Assembly: GCF_014805685.1 (NCBI RefSeq)
Contig: NC_060885.1
Location: 5,951,132 to 6,015,131, forward strand
Length of the DNA: 64,000 nucleotides
Direction: 5' to 3'
From: Silurus meridionalis
Taxonomy: Eukaryota; Chordata; Actinopteri; Siluriformes; Siluridae
Numbering within the stretch: the stretch's first letter is position 1; each line of letters starts with the position of its first letter. Shown piece after piece: positions 55,485 through 64,000 of this stretch. The position numbers were made by a program, and so were the translations under genes. The notes under the pieces are model-generated. The model was not told where the DNA came from and did not search any database. It worked only from the letters and a program-made list of their open reading frames with translations.

Positions 55485-56360
55485 TGATGGAAAGATCGGT
55501 CATTCTGGTCAGTGTCTTCAGTTCTTTTGTCACATGACTCCCATATTTGTTGTAACAATAATGTCAAGATTTGTGGCAAGAAAACTGATCAATTGTATTG
55601 TATAGCATCTAAGGGAGTCACATGACAAAACGACGAATGACACGGATCAGCGGACTCATGAGATCACCTACTCAATTCCGTTTAATGCACTGCATAGCGT
55701 CTATGGGAGTCACGTCATAAAAGAAACAAAAGTCGAACTAGAAGAGTTGAAAGATGAAATACTTAATTTTGTTTCCTGTACACATCCTATGACGATTTCT
55801 TGATGCTTTGTGTAGAGTAGAAAATAAACATATCATTGCTTGAGATTAGCTCATTGCTCATTGCAATCATTGCTGAGTCACATTAAAGACTCGTTTAAAA
55901 TTAATGAATCACTCTTTGAGACTACTCGTCCTTCTGAGTCACATTAAAGACTCGTTTAAAATGAATGAATCACTTTTTGAGACTACCAGTTCTTCTAAAT
56001 CACATTAAAGACTCGTTTAAAATGAATGAATCACTCTTTGAGACTACCCGTTCTTCTGAATCACATTAAAGACTCGTTTAAAATGAACAAATCACTTTTT
56101 GAGACTACCCGTTCTTTTGAGTCAAATTAAAGACTCGTTTAAAATGAACGAATCACTTTTTGAGACTACTCGTTCTTCTGAGTCACATTAAAGACTCGTT
56201 TAAAATTAATGAATCACTCTTTGAGACTACTCATCCTTTTGAGTCACTCTAAAGACTCACTCAAAAATTATCGAATCACTCTTTGAGACTACTCATTCTT
56301 CTAAATCCCATTGAAGACTCGTTCAAAACGAATCGTTTATGAACGACCCATTGCTACTCC
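55485..56360 (+). mobile_element. Dispersed element containing an amplified 61-bp array
   Basis: The left part has 'cttttgtcacatgactccca' and the similar 'agcatctaagggagtcacat' and 'agcgtctatgggagtcacgt'. The right end 'atgaacgacccattgctact' matches, inverted, the start of the element at 42425. The array at 55874-56337 lies between. It is probably one non-autonomous DNA element whose internal unit expanded. Confidence 0.55.
55874..56337. repeat. 61-bp tandem array, 7-8 units
   Basis: Each unit carries 'gagtcacattaaagactcgt', 'ttaaaatgaatgaatcact' and 'tttgagactactcgttcttct'. Units differ at a few sites (gagtc/aaatc; AATGAATG/AACGAATC), and the last two are more diverged. The unit length is not divisible by three. 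Confidence 0.92.
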
Positions 56361-57095
56361 ACATTTTTCTGTCACACACACTTCTGAAAAAGACGTTTAC
56401 ACTGACAGAACTGTCACAGAACTCACACGATGATTTTTGTTTTTCGCACCACTCAAAGTAAACACTAGCGAGTGTGTGGGTGATCACGAGTTGGAGCTGA
56501 AATGCTCAAGCATTTCTGGTATCAGGTAACATTTTTCACACATTTTCTTCATTCAGAAGTTGGTGTAAACCTGTGATGTATAACTAAATGTATGGTCTGG
56601 TATCTGTATAACGTTTTGGCTGCTGCCAACATGATTGGTTGATTAGATGACTGTGTACAGGTTTACATTAAATCATATATGGCTGGAGGGTGGGTGACTA
56701 GAGATTAAATTACCTGCTGCTTGAAGGCTGTTAGTTCAACTGGGGCCTTCTAGAAGGAGTCCAATAAAGTCAGCATTTTCACGTCTTTTGATTGAATGCG
56801 CCAAGCTATTGTAGCAGACTGCACAGGGTAAAATATATCTGTGTGGATATAATGGCTGTTTTTTTGTTTGTTTGTGTTTTCATTCCTTAACGGCTGACAG
56901 AGGAGAAGAAATTGATTTGGTCGAAGATATACTTCAAAACAGTAATTAGCTTTTTCATGAACCATTTATACTTTTGTGTTTTCTTGTACGTAGAATTTGT
57001 ACAGAAACATAACATTTCCCTTCGTCTCAAATCCCTATGAAACCTGAATAATGCACGGAAAACCCCAGGGGTTATTTTATGAGGTGAATATCGGT
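56361..57095. other. No gene seen
   Basis: Unassigned DNA. 'catatatggctggagggtg' at about 56674 is a probable scrap of the Tc1-related family's end. Confidence 0.4.
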
Positions 57096-57098
57096 GCT

Positions 57099-57265
57099 TT
57101 TGCTGGAAAGGATGTATGCAGGAGGTGCAGCTGTGGCTACAGTGAAAGGAGACTTGTTGAAATGTATCATTGGGTTTCTTGCTTTAGTAATGACATTCGT
57201 TCTCGCTGTATGAGATTCCTGTATGTGATGCAGCGCTCTGTTGTACTGCTTTTCTGTTGTACTGC
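57099..57265 (+). repeat. Repeat shared, inverted, with 58305-58455
   Basis: The DNA around 'ggctacagtgaaaggagactt' and 'tgtatgagattcctgtatgt' with 'gatgcagcgctctgtt' recurs in reverse complement at 58305-58455. Conceptual translations share GYSERRLV and then CMRFL-VMQRSV. Either an unrecognised transposon piece or a repeat; there is no complete frame. Confidence 0.7.
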
Positions 57266-58178
57266 TTTTCTCTATAATATTGACGGTTTCTATAACCGTG
57301 ATTTCATAATGATGTTATGAAGAGGTGGATTGATTCAGGCAGGAGACTATTGAAGGCCGAGTTGTGAAATGTACGACCTGTCTTTGGAGTAATTAAAATC
57401 GTGTAAACATTTTAAACACCTTGAGATATGAGGTAAAATGTCTATATTGATTGTTGAGCAGAAAATGAGTTTGTGTCTAAACGAGTATATGATTATCAAG
57501 CCCATTTTAAATCGTAATGAGTAGGACTTTTTGATATTTGGAATCGACTCCATTCCAGATTTTTTTGCACTGATCGTTTTCATCAGTTCAATATCTAGTT
57601 ATATTTTTTTCCTCTTCCTCTCTCTTTTCATCAACACGTTTGTGTTGGTGAGCGTCAGGCTTTGTTGTGACTGCCAGCTCCTGTACCTGCGTGTGCACAA
57701 TCACACAGCCATGTCTGGCCCCTGAAACCAGCGCTCTGACATTAGCGGTGGAGATCACGCTGCTGTTACAGGGGTGCAGGGCTAATGAAGTGGAGTGATA
57801 GTGGCCAGTCAGGACAGTGACAGAGGTGAGGAGGACCAGACAAGCATCTGCCAGAGAGATGGATGAGGGAAAGAGAGAGAGAGAGAGAGGGGCTGGCTGA
57901 CAGCCACAGTGAAAGCGGCTGCAGTAACCAGAGCACTCTGACTCATGATGTTACTGTATTCAGGCAGCAAAGAGAAAAGTGAGACCACTTTATATAGCCA
58001 TGTGGCCATTATATTCACTATTTGCGAATAATTTGACACTGATATAATGTTCAAAATGGACAATTATACAGAGTTTCCAAAGGATTAAAGCCGAGCCAAA
58101 GGATTTCTACCTCTGCATGGAAGATGCTTGAAGGAGGTGTGGCCTAACATTTCATCTTCGATTCATTGTGCGGTCAAA

Positions 58179-58180
<2 letters not shown>
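57266..58180. other. No gene seen; GA run
   Basis: Unassigned DNA with (GA)n at 57870-57890. About 57640-57960 is GC-moderate and unique-looking. Confidence 0.4.

Positions 58181-58276
<96 letters not shown>
58181..58276. repeat. Compound (TCTA)n(TCTG)n microsatellite
   Basis: About seven TCTA units pass into about 17 TCTG units. The right flank is the inverted repeat at 58305-58455. Confidence 0.97.
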
Positions 58277-58277
<1 letters not shown>

Positions 58278-58304
58278 CGCCATGGCAATGGAAACCTTTA
58301 ATAT

Positions 58305-58455
58305 TATACAGAAATGCAATATAACAGAGCGCTGCATAACAGACAGGAATCTCATACAGCAAAAATGAATAGCATTAATAAAACACAACTGAACAAGTCT
58401 CCTTTCACTGTAGCCACGGCTGCACATGCCACATACATCATCTCTAGCAGAATCT
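58305..58455 (-). repeat. Inverted partner of 57099-57265
   Basis: Contains 'cagagcgctgcataacagac', 'gaatctcatacagc' and 'aagtctcctttcactgtagcc', the reverse complement of words in 57099-57265. The two copies are about 1.05 kb apart. Confidence 0.7.
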
Positions 58456-58807
58456 TTACAGTTTTCCTGGAGATGTGAGATGAAGGCAAGTTGTGTGTTT
58501 TTGTGCAAATTGTGCAGGAAAGAAAATGCAAAAGTATAAATGAATCATGGAAAAACTTAACAACTGGTTTGAGATATATTTGTATCTGTTCTAAATGTAC
58601 CTTAAATTAAAACTTACGTTTTTAATGCTCTAATCAACATGGGCATGGACAAGTATGGATGCTTTATGCAAATGTATGTTTATTATTACTGAAACAACCC
58701 TACCCATAGAGCATAAAGAACATAAAGTTTTTCAAAGACGGTAGACATGTTTTTAAAAGGACTTGTTTACGTCTATTAAACACATGGAAAAAGAACATGG
58801 AAAAACT

Positions 58808-58860
58808 TATGTTTCCACACGGACGGTTTTAATTGCCGGATGTGAGCATCATTGCGGATT
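58808..58860. repeat. Short dispersed repeat shared with 4609-4660
   Basis: 'atgtttccacacggacggtt', 'ttaattgccggatgtgagca' and 'tcattg' match 4609-4660 with few changes. It abuts the (TA)n tract. Confidence 0.7.
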
Positions 58861-58862
58861 GT

Positions 58863-58864
<2 letters not shown>

Positions 58865-58937
<73 letters not shown>
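58865..58937. repeat. (TA)n microsatellite, about 36 units
   Basis: An uninterrupted TA run of about 72 bp, able to extrude a cruciform in principle. Confidence 0.97.
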
Positions 58938-58940
<3 letters not shown>

Positions 58941-59280
58941 AGCATATGTATGGTGAATAAGTATAAAGGCAATAGCAGTAAAGAGATGTGTAGACATTGT
59001 TGAAAAAGTACAAGTTAAAGTCTATGGCAGTGAAAAATGTGCAGAAACTGTTGTAAAGGTACAGCAGTAAAAGGTTATAAGGCTACAGCAGTGGGGAAAA
59101 AATGTGCAAAAGCTGAATAAACAAGTCCACTAAATATATATATACACATGAAATATGTGAAATATTGGGCAGAATGTACAGTAAGGTATATATAGATACA
59201 CATAAATAAAAAAGTAGTGTAGATGTATGTAAGGCACAATATGTGTAGAGAATTAGGAGTATAAAATACAGTATGTAATA
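58938..59280 (-). other. Probable LINE 3' UTR decay, no gene
   Basis: A/T-rich sequence with repeated phrases ('tacagcagtaaaaggttata', 'ctacagcagtgg', 'gtgtagatgtatgtaag') in the style of fish LINE 3' untranslated regions, leading into the LINE on the minus strand. It is interrupted by the inverted-repeat element at 59281. Confidence 0.4.
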
Positions 59281-59549
59281 CAGTCAGGACCATAAATATT
59301 GGGACATCGACAAAATTCTAAATTTTTTGGCTCTATAGACCACCACAATGGATTTAAAATGAAACGAACAAGTTGTGCTTTAACTGCAGACTGTCAGCTT
59401 TAATTTGAGGGCATTTACATCCAAAGGTGAACGGTGTAGGAATTACAACAGTTTGCATATGTGCCTCCCACTTGTTAACCATTGTGGTGGTGTATAGAGC
59501 CAAAAATGTTAGAATTGTGTCGATGTCCCAATATTTATGGACCTGACTG
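59281..59549. mobile_element. MITE with about 70-bp terminal inverted repeats, TA duplication
   Basis: The left arm starts CAGTCAGGACCATAAATATT and runs to the 'caccacaatgg' word; the right arm is its reverse complement with a handful of mismatches, ending CCTGACTG. TA flanks both sides (59279-59280 and 59550-59551), as for Tc1/mariner-type insertion. The short interior has no frame. It is inserted in the LINE-derived region. Confidence 0.9.
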
Positions 59550-59559
59550 TATGTACATT

Positions 59560-60905
59560 GTGTATAATTGTACAGATGTTATATACAGTGTTTATACAGT
59601 GATCTAACGGTGTAGTGTAGAGTTCAGTAGTGTGATGGTGGACAGAAAACGTTGGCACTGAACCTGCTGGTTCTGGTGCGTATGTTCCTGTATCTCCTTC
59701 TTGAGGGAAGGAGGTTAAACAGTTTGTGACTGGGATGTATTGAGTCCTTGATGTTTTTGTGAGCTCTGCACAGGAATCTGCTGTGGTGAAGGTGCTTGAT
59801 AGCGGGTAGTTGGGTGCCAGTGATTCACACACAGTGAACCTCCGTACTGATGGAGTTGGTCAGGATACTCTCGATGATGCAGCGGTAAAAACTCGTTAGA
59901 ATCTCTGGGGACATATGAGCTTTCTTAAGATTTCTCAATAAGTACAAGTGTTGTTGTGCCTTCTTAACCAGAGCTGAAGTGTTCTGGTGCCAGGACAGAT
60001 CCTCAGAGATGTGAACTCCCAGGAAATTAAAGCTGGAGACATGCTCTACCACATTTTCATTGATGTAGAATATGAAGTGTCTCCTGCTGTTAGATTTCCA
60101 AAAGTTCACAATTAGCTCTTTTAAATCAAATCAAATTTTATTTGTCACATACACATACATACAGAGTACGACATGCAGTGAAATGCTTTTTACGATGGTC
60201 CGGCATTCACAGTCTTTAGTCTTCATGGCATTGAGGGTCAGTTTGTTGGTGGCACACCAGGCTGTCAGGCTTCGGATCTCCTCCCTGTAGCCCGATTTGT
60301 CATTGTTGCTGATCTGTCTGACCACGGTGTCATCGGCATATTTGATGAAGATGCTGGAGTTATGCAGAGGCGCACAATCATGGGTGAACAGGTAATGGAG
60401 CAGTGGGCTTAGAACACAGCCTTGTGGGATGCCAGTGTTCAGAATGAGGATTGAGGATGTGGATTGTTTGCCCAACCTAACAGATTGAGGTCTGTTTGTG
60501 AGAAAGTCCATAATCCATCTGCAAGTAAAGGTGCAGATACCCAGGTCAATGAGCTTAGTGATCAGTACAGTGGGGAGGACTGTACTGAAAGCAGAACCAA
60601 AGTCAAAGAACATCAGAGCATTCTGATTGTAGGTGTCATTTTTATCCAGGTGGGTAGGGGCTGAATGAAGAGCCGTGGAAACTGCATCCTGTTCGGGCGA
60701 ACTGGTGTGGGTCCAGTGTAGGTGGTAGGCCCGCACTGAGGTGATTTAGAACCAGTTTCTCAAAACACTTCATAAAAATAGGGGTTAGTGGAACTGGGCA
60801 AAAGACATTCAGGCATTCAGCACCTGAGTGCTTAGGCACTGGTATGATGGTCATAGTCTTCAGGCATGTAGGAACCGTGGCTTGGACCAGTGACAGGCTG
60901 AACAT
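59560..60905 (-). mobile_element. Non-LTR retrotransposon (CR1/L2/Rex type), 5' truncated and broken
   Basis: Minus-strand frames make up most of a reverse transcriptase. From 60905: [25 protein letters not shown] (in parts), then FFDFGSAFSTVLP, TGIPQGCVLSPLL, the catalytic-site pattern KYADDTVV at about 60330-60355, and TAWCATNKLTLN. After an insertion, FNFLGVHISEDLSWHQNTSA and YLLRNLKKAHMSPEILTSFY (60109 to 59825). Frame breaks, stops and the nested insert make it inactive. The endonuclease domain is not seen, so the copy is 5' truncated. Confidence 0.88.
60124..60212 (-). mobile_element. Short retroelement tail inserted inside the LINE
   Basis: About 89 bp, minus strand, ending 'gtgacaaataaaatttgatt' then TGATTT, a well-known fish retroelement 3' tail, splits the reverse-transcriptase frame right after the Asn-Ala-Met-Lys-Thr-Lys stretch. 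Short direct repeats TCTTTTA (60117-60123) and TCTTTA (60213-60218) look like a target duplication. Confidence 0.65.
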
Positions 60906-62105
60906 AGGTGCATCTGTTGCATAATGGTTTGTATTATATCAGAATGTCAGGTGCCATGATGATGAGAATTGTGTTCAGCTTTTCCACAGCCCATCACTCA
61001 AACACAGACTTCCTGCTTTGTTTACCTGGCTGTCCATGTGTTTATAACTAAGCCTATTCAAATGTGAGGATACAGTTATAATAGGTATAATAGGAAATAG
61101 TTTCCACGATGCTAATCGGGTGTTTCCCACGTTTTGTCCCTTACTTGTAAGCAAGGTTACTCTTATTATTTCTCTAGTAACTATAGACAGCAGATTGGCC
61201 ACCTCTAGAGGAGAGGAACTCATCACATAGCACTTTAAGGGTATTTTCAAAAAAGGAAATGTTTTATATGGTGGAATTTTAAAGTAAGCGAAGACTCAAA
61301 TGAGATTCAAATCGAAGATTTGGGCTCATCTCATTTCACACGGCTTATGATATGCTTTTGGGGGATCTGTGGGCTTTTGGGGCTTAAAGGGAAAAAAGGG
61401 GATCAGAAAACACAAACTGTCTGACAGATCAAACCGATAAATTATTCAGCGCTCACGGTAACACAAATTTGAATGGAAATTTCAGCCTATTTTTAGATAC
61501 AATTCGAAAGGTCACCAGAATTGGTGTGACTTTTGTCGCTGCTCCCACGTCTCCAACTTGTACTTTTATGTGTGCCTTTGAGAGGAAGTGTTCATGTGTG
61601 TGTGAGTGTGTGAGAGTTTGGGGGGATGTTTGTGTAATGCGCTGTCCCTGCCTGATAGGACACGCGACCCAACACGCTCTTAATTAGACGACGCCCTTCC
61701 AGGTGCTGACCCGGCCTCGCTCTGTCCTCCCGTTGACGTCTGACTGGTGACATTTCCAGCCGGTGCCCGAGTCGCGCCCTCTTCGGTGCCCGGTACACTG
61801 CGCTCACTTTTGTGCATGAAGGTCACACACCCTGCCGGCCACGTCTCATCACCTGGCCTGGATCTCCGTCCAACTGCGTTTCGCTCGCACATCGTCGTTA
61901 ATCAGAGCCATCAGAGCAGCCGGACGACCGCCCGCCGCAGATTGATGACAACACGCGTTTGCGCTGTTACAGAGTGTGTATTTACAAGGTTTGGGGCAAG
62001 AGGACATTAGATAGCTGCTGGGAGGCGAGTTGTAACCGTGTCAGGAATGAGGGATAACATCCCCACTCACCTGCGAGAGGAATGAGAGAGAAGGTTTAAA
62101 GATGG
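60906..62105. other. No gene seen
   Basis: Unassigned DNA; about 61640-62010 is GC-richer and unique-looking with only short frames and no ZNF827-like residues. A short TG/GAG run lies at 61590-61620. Confidence 0.4.
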
Positions 62106-62109
62106 AGAA

Positions 62110-63065
62110 AGCAAAGAGACACTCAGGCCAGAAGGTGTGGAGGTGTGTCTGTCAGTCTTAGTAAAGGGGTGTGGCTTCTGTGTCTTTATCAGTTTTAGTA
62201 GAGGGGGTGTGGCCTCTGTATCTGTCAGTCTCATTGATGGTGGTGTGGCCTCTGTGTCTGTCAACCTTAGAAAAGGGGGTGTGGCTTCTATATCTGTCAG
62301 TCTTCGTGATTGAGGTGTGGCCTCAGTGAATAAAAGGCTGAGTGGAGCTGTAGCCTGTGTGTCTTTCAGAGGGGTTTGGCCTCTGTATCTGTCATTGTCA
62401 CTGATGGAGGTGTGGCCTGTGTGTTTCCATCTTAGTAAAGTAATGTTGTCTCTGTATCTGTCAGTCTTCTAAAAGGTGTGGTCTCTGTATCTGTCAGTCT
62501 TAGTAAAAAGGGTGTGGCCTCTGTATCTGTCACTGTCACTGATGGAGGTGTGGCCTGTGTGTTTCCATCATAGTAAAGTAATGTTGTCTCTGTATCTGTC
62601 AGTCTTATTAAAGGGTGTGGTCTCTGTATCTGTCAGTCCTAGCAAAAGAGGTGTGGCCTGTGTCTGTCAGTCTTAGTAAAGGGGGTGTGGCCTCTGTATC
62701 TATCAGTCCTAATAAAGGGGGTGTGTCCTGTGTGTCTGTGAGTCTTAGTAAAGGAGGCGTGACCTCTGTGTTTGTCATTCTTAGTAAAGGAGTGTGTCCT
62801 GTGAATGTTCGTCTTTGTGATGGAGGTGTGGCCTGAATGTCTTAGTCTAAGAGATTGAGGTGGGCCTGTATGTCTCAGTCTGAGGGATAGGGGTGTGGCC
62901 TGTATGGCTCAGTGTAAGGGGTGGAGTTGTGGCCTGTATGTCTCAGTCTAAGGGATGGGGGCGTGGCATGTATGTCTCAGTCTAAGGGATGGGGGTGTGG
63001 CCTGTATGTCTCAGTCTAAGGGATGGAGGTATGACTTCTGTGCATTTCAGTCTTAGTAAAAGGGA
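62110..63065. repeat. About 36-bp minisatellite (gtgtggcctctgtatctgtc)
   Basis: Units close to 'gtgtggcctctgtatctgtc' plus 'agtcttagtaaaggg' repeat about 26 times. The first two thirds use 'tctgtatctgtcagtctta'. From about 62825 a variant with 'tgtatgtctcagtctaaggg' takes over. Several units are 36 bp, leaving short plus-strand frames with a 12-residue period. No gene. Confidence 0.92.
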
Positions 63066-63079
63066 TGTGGTGAAACTGA

Positions 63080-64000
63080 TTCGGGGAATATTTTTTACCG
63101 TAGTGTATTAAACCAGTTCTACATCACATAGTATTGAATCATCTTTCACTTTGACTGCATCTTTCAAATATCAGATCGTGTTGGGAATTAAAAAATAGCA
63201 CGTAAGAAAGCTGGGCTGATCTTTTGTGAAGAGAAAGCAGGCTTTAATGTGAGTTCATGTCAGAGAGAAGCCCAGGCCAGTGTTCTTGGCAGCATATGAA
63301 AGTTTGCTCCACGTCTTGATATTAATTATTAATCTGTGCCTGATTAGAAATGGCCTACTTCTGCAGCATACTGTATAGTACAGCGCAGGAAGGGCTTGAT
63401 TAGCCTCACGGTAACCCGTGAAGCAGCTCTGCTCCCTTCCCCATTACACCTCTGTGCATAATAACACATCATACTCAGCAGCCTTTAGGCTTAATGGAGA
63501 CAGTCAAAACAAACATGCTGTGCAGTCAGTTTGTTAGATTTGACCTGGCTGTAATGCGGCCGGGGGGCCACAAGCCGCTGCTTTAATTACTCTCCGCGCA
63601 CCTCGACGTTGTTTTTGAGCGCGCACCATTTTTTAATCATGCTCCGAAATTGCCCTGATGGCTTTATTCCCTGCCATTATCAAATGCTTGCCTTTTTGCA
63701 CCGGGGCTAATCCTGACAGTTAGCGAAACGATAAGCAGGAGCTTGACAAATAAAAACACCGACGCATATGTGAACAGGACACGATTTAACAACGAGCGGC
63801 ATTCAGAGGGGCTTTGCGCTCGTGTGTCACGGAAAGATATGAGCTTTTTATGCAAATAGAGCCGAGCATCGTGGTATTCACGGCGATCCCACTCCTCTTC
63901 TGCAAATAAAGTGTTTGCTTTCTATATGAAGTGCACAGCGAAGTGTAAACACACGCCGGCTTCTACAGAGCCACTGTATTTTACTCAGTGCTCAGAGAAA
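63080..64000. promoter_or_regulatory. Unique-looking block, candidate conserved noncoding DNA
   Basis: About 900 bp to the window edge with no repeat, no simple sequence and no exon-like frame. Words such as 'gatattaattattaatctg', 'ctgctttaattactctccgc' and 'tttttaatcatgctccg' are of the kind found in vertebrate developmental enhancers. It lies in the downstream znf827 intron. Conservation is untested. Confidence 0.4.

Noticed and set aside
60131..60736. LINE frame as an active reverse transcriptase
   Set aside because: The frame is split by an insertion and stops and lacks the 5' endonuclease region.

Overview
This 64 kb window is vertebrate genomic DNA, almost certainly from a teleost fish. 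Three spliced coding exons match ZNF827. The rest is dense with repeat families typical of fish: degenerate Tc1/mariner copies whose ends resemble 'ggccaaaagtttgtggacacc', a tRNA-Glu-headed SINE, hAT-like remnants, a CR1/L2/Rex-type LINE, long GATA/GACA tracts and minisatellites. A catfish-like (siluriform/otophysan) source is my impression from the repeat families and is not proven.

The only gene I can name is znf827 (plus strand, incomplete). Its exons are at 37439-38635 (serine-rich N-terminal region with SUMO-type VKQE), 43832-44004 (zinc finger 1 and most of finger 2) and 45740-46190 (end of finger 2, finger 3, acidic and SUMO-motif region). All boundaries are AG/GT and the phases fit. 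The first coding exon, which carries the NuRD-binding motif in the known protein, lies upstream of or unseen in the window. The downstream exons lie beyond 64000. Most of the window is therefore the large 5' intron, two internal introns and the start of a long downstream intron. A short open stretch with a good splice donor at 3-113 may be the end of an exon of another gene.

Layout: 1-22 kb is intronic or intergenic DNA with a Tc1 relic, a SINE with a perfect 18-bp target duplication, an AT-rich tandem tract (6.66-7.69 kb), several Tc1-family copies, an inverted duplication (10.7 and 13.0 kb) and a 19-20 bp minisatellite (15.4-16.5 kb). From 22.27 to 30.12 kb there is one enormous 42-bp minisatellite of about 187 units, with higher-order duplications, strong C/G strand skew, and a TATA-like motif, a CACCC box and a palindrome in every unit. 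It leaves three reading frames open by arithmetic alone. From 30 to 37 kb there are SINE fragments, a mariner relic, a 30-bp purine-rich minisatellite and an apparently unique block with two RFX-type palindromes just upstream of the first znf827 exon seen. From 38.6 to 46 kb the znf827 introns hold nested Tc1-family copies. From 46 to 64 kb there are a hAT-like relic, three inverted-repeat DNA elements (47.6, 53.7 and 59.3 kb), LINE remnants at 52.6 and 59.5-60.9 kb, a 61-bp tandem array (55.9-56.3 kb), a 36-bp minisatellite (62.1-63.1 kb) and unique-looking blocks that could be conserved noncoding elements.

I found no complete novel gene system. The most striking object is the 42-bp megaminisatellite. 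All family assignments are from recognition by eye; no database search was run.
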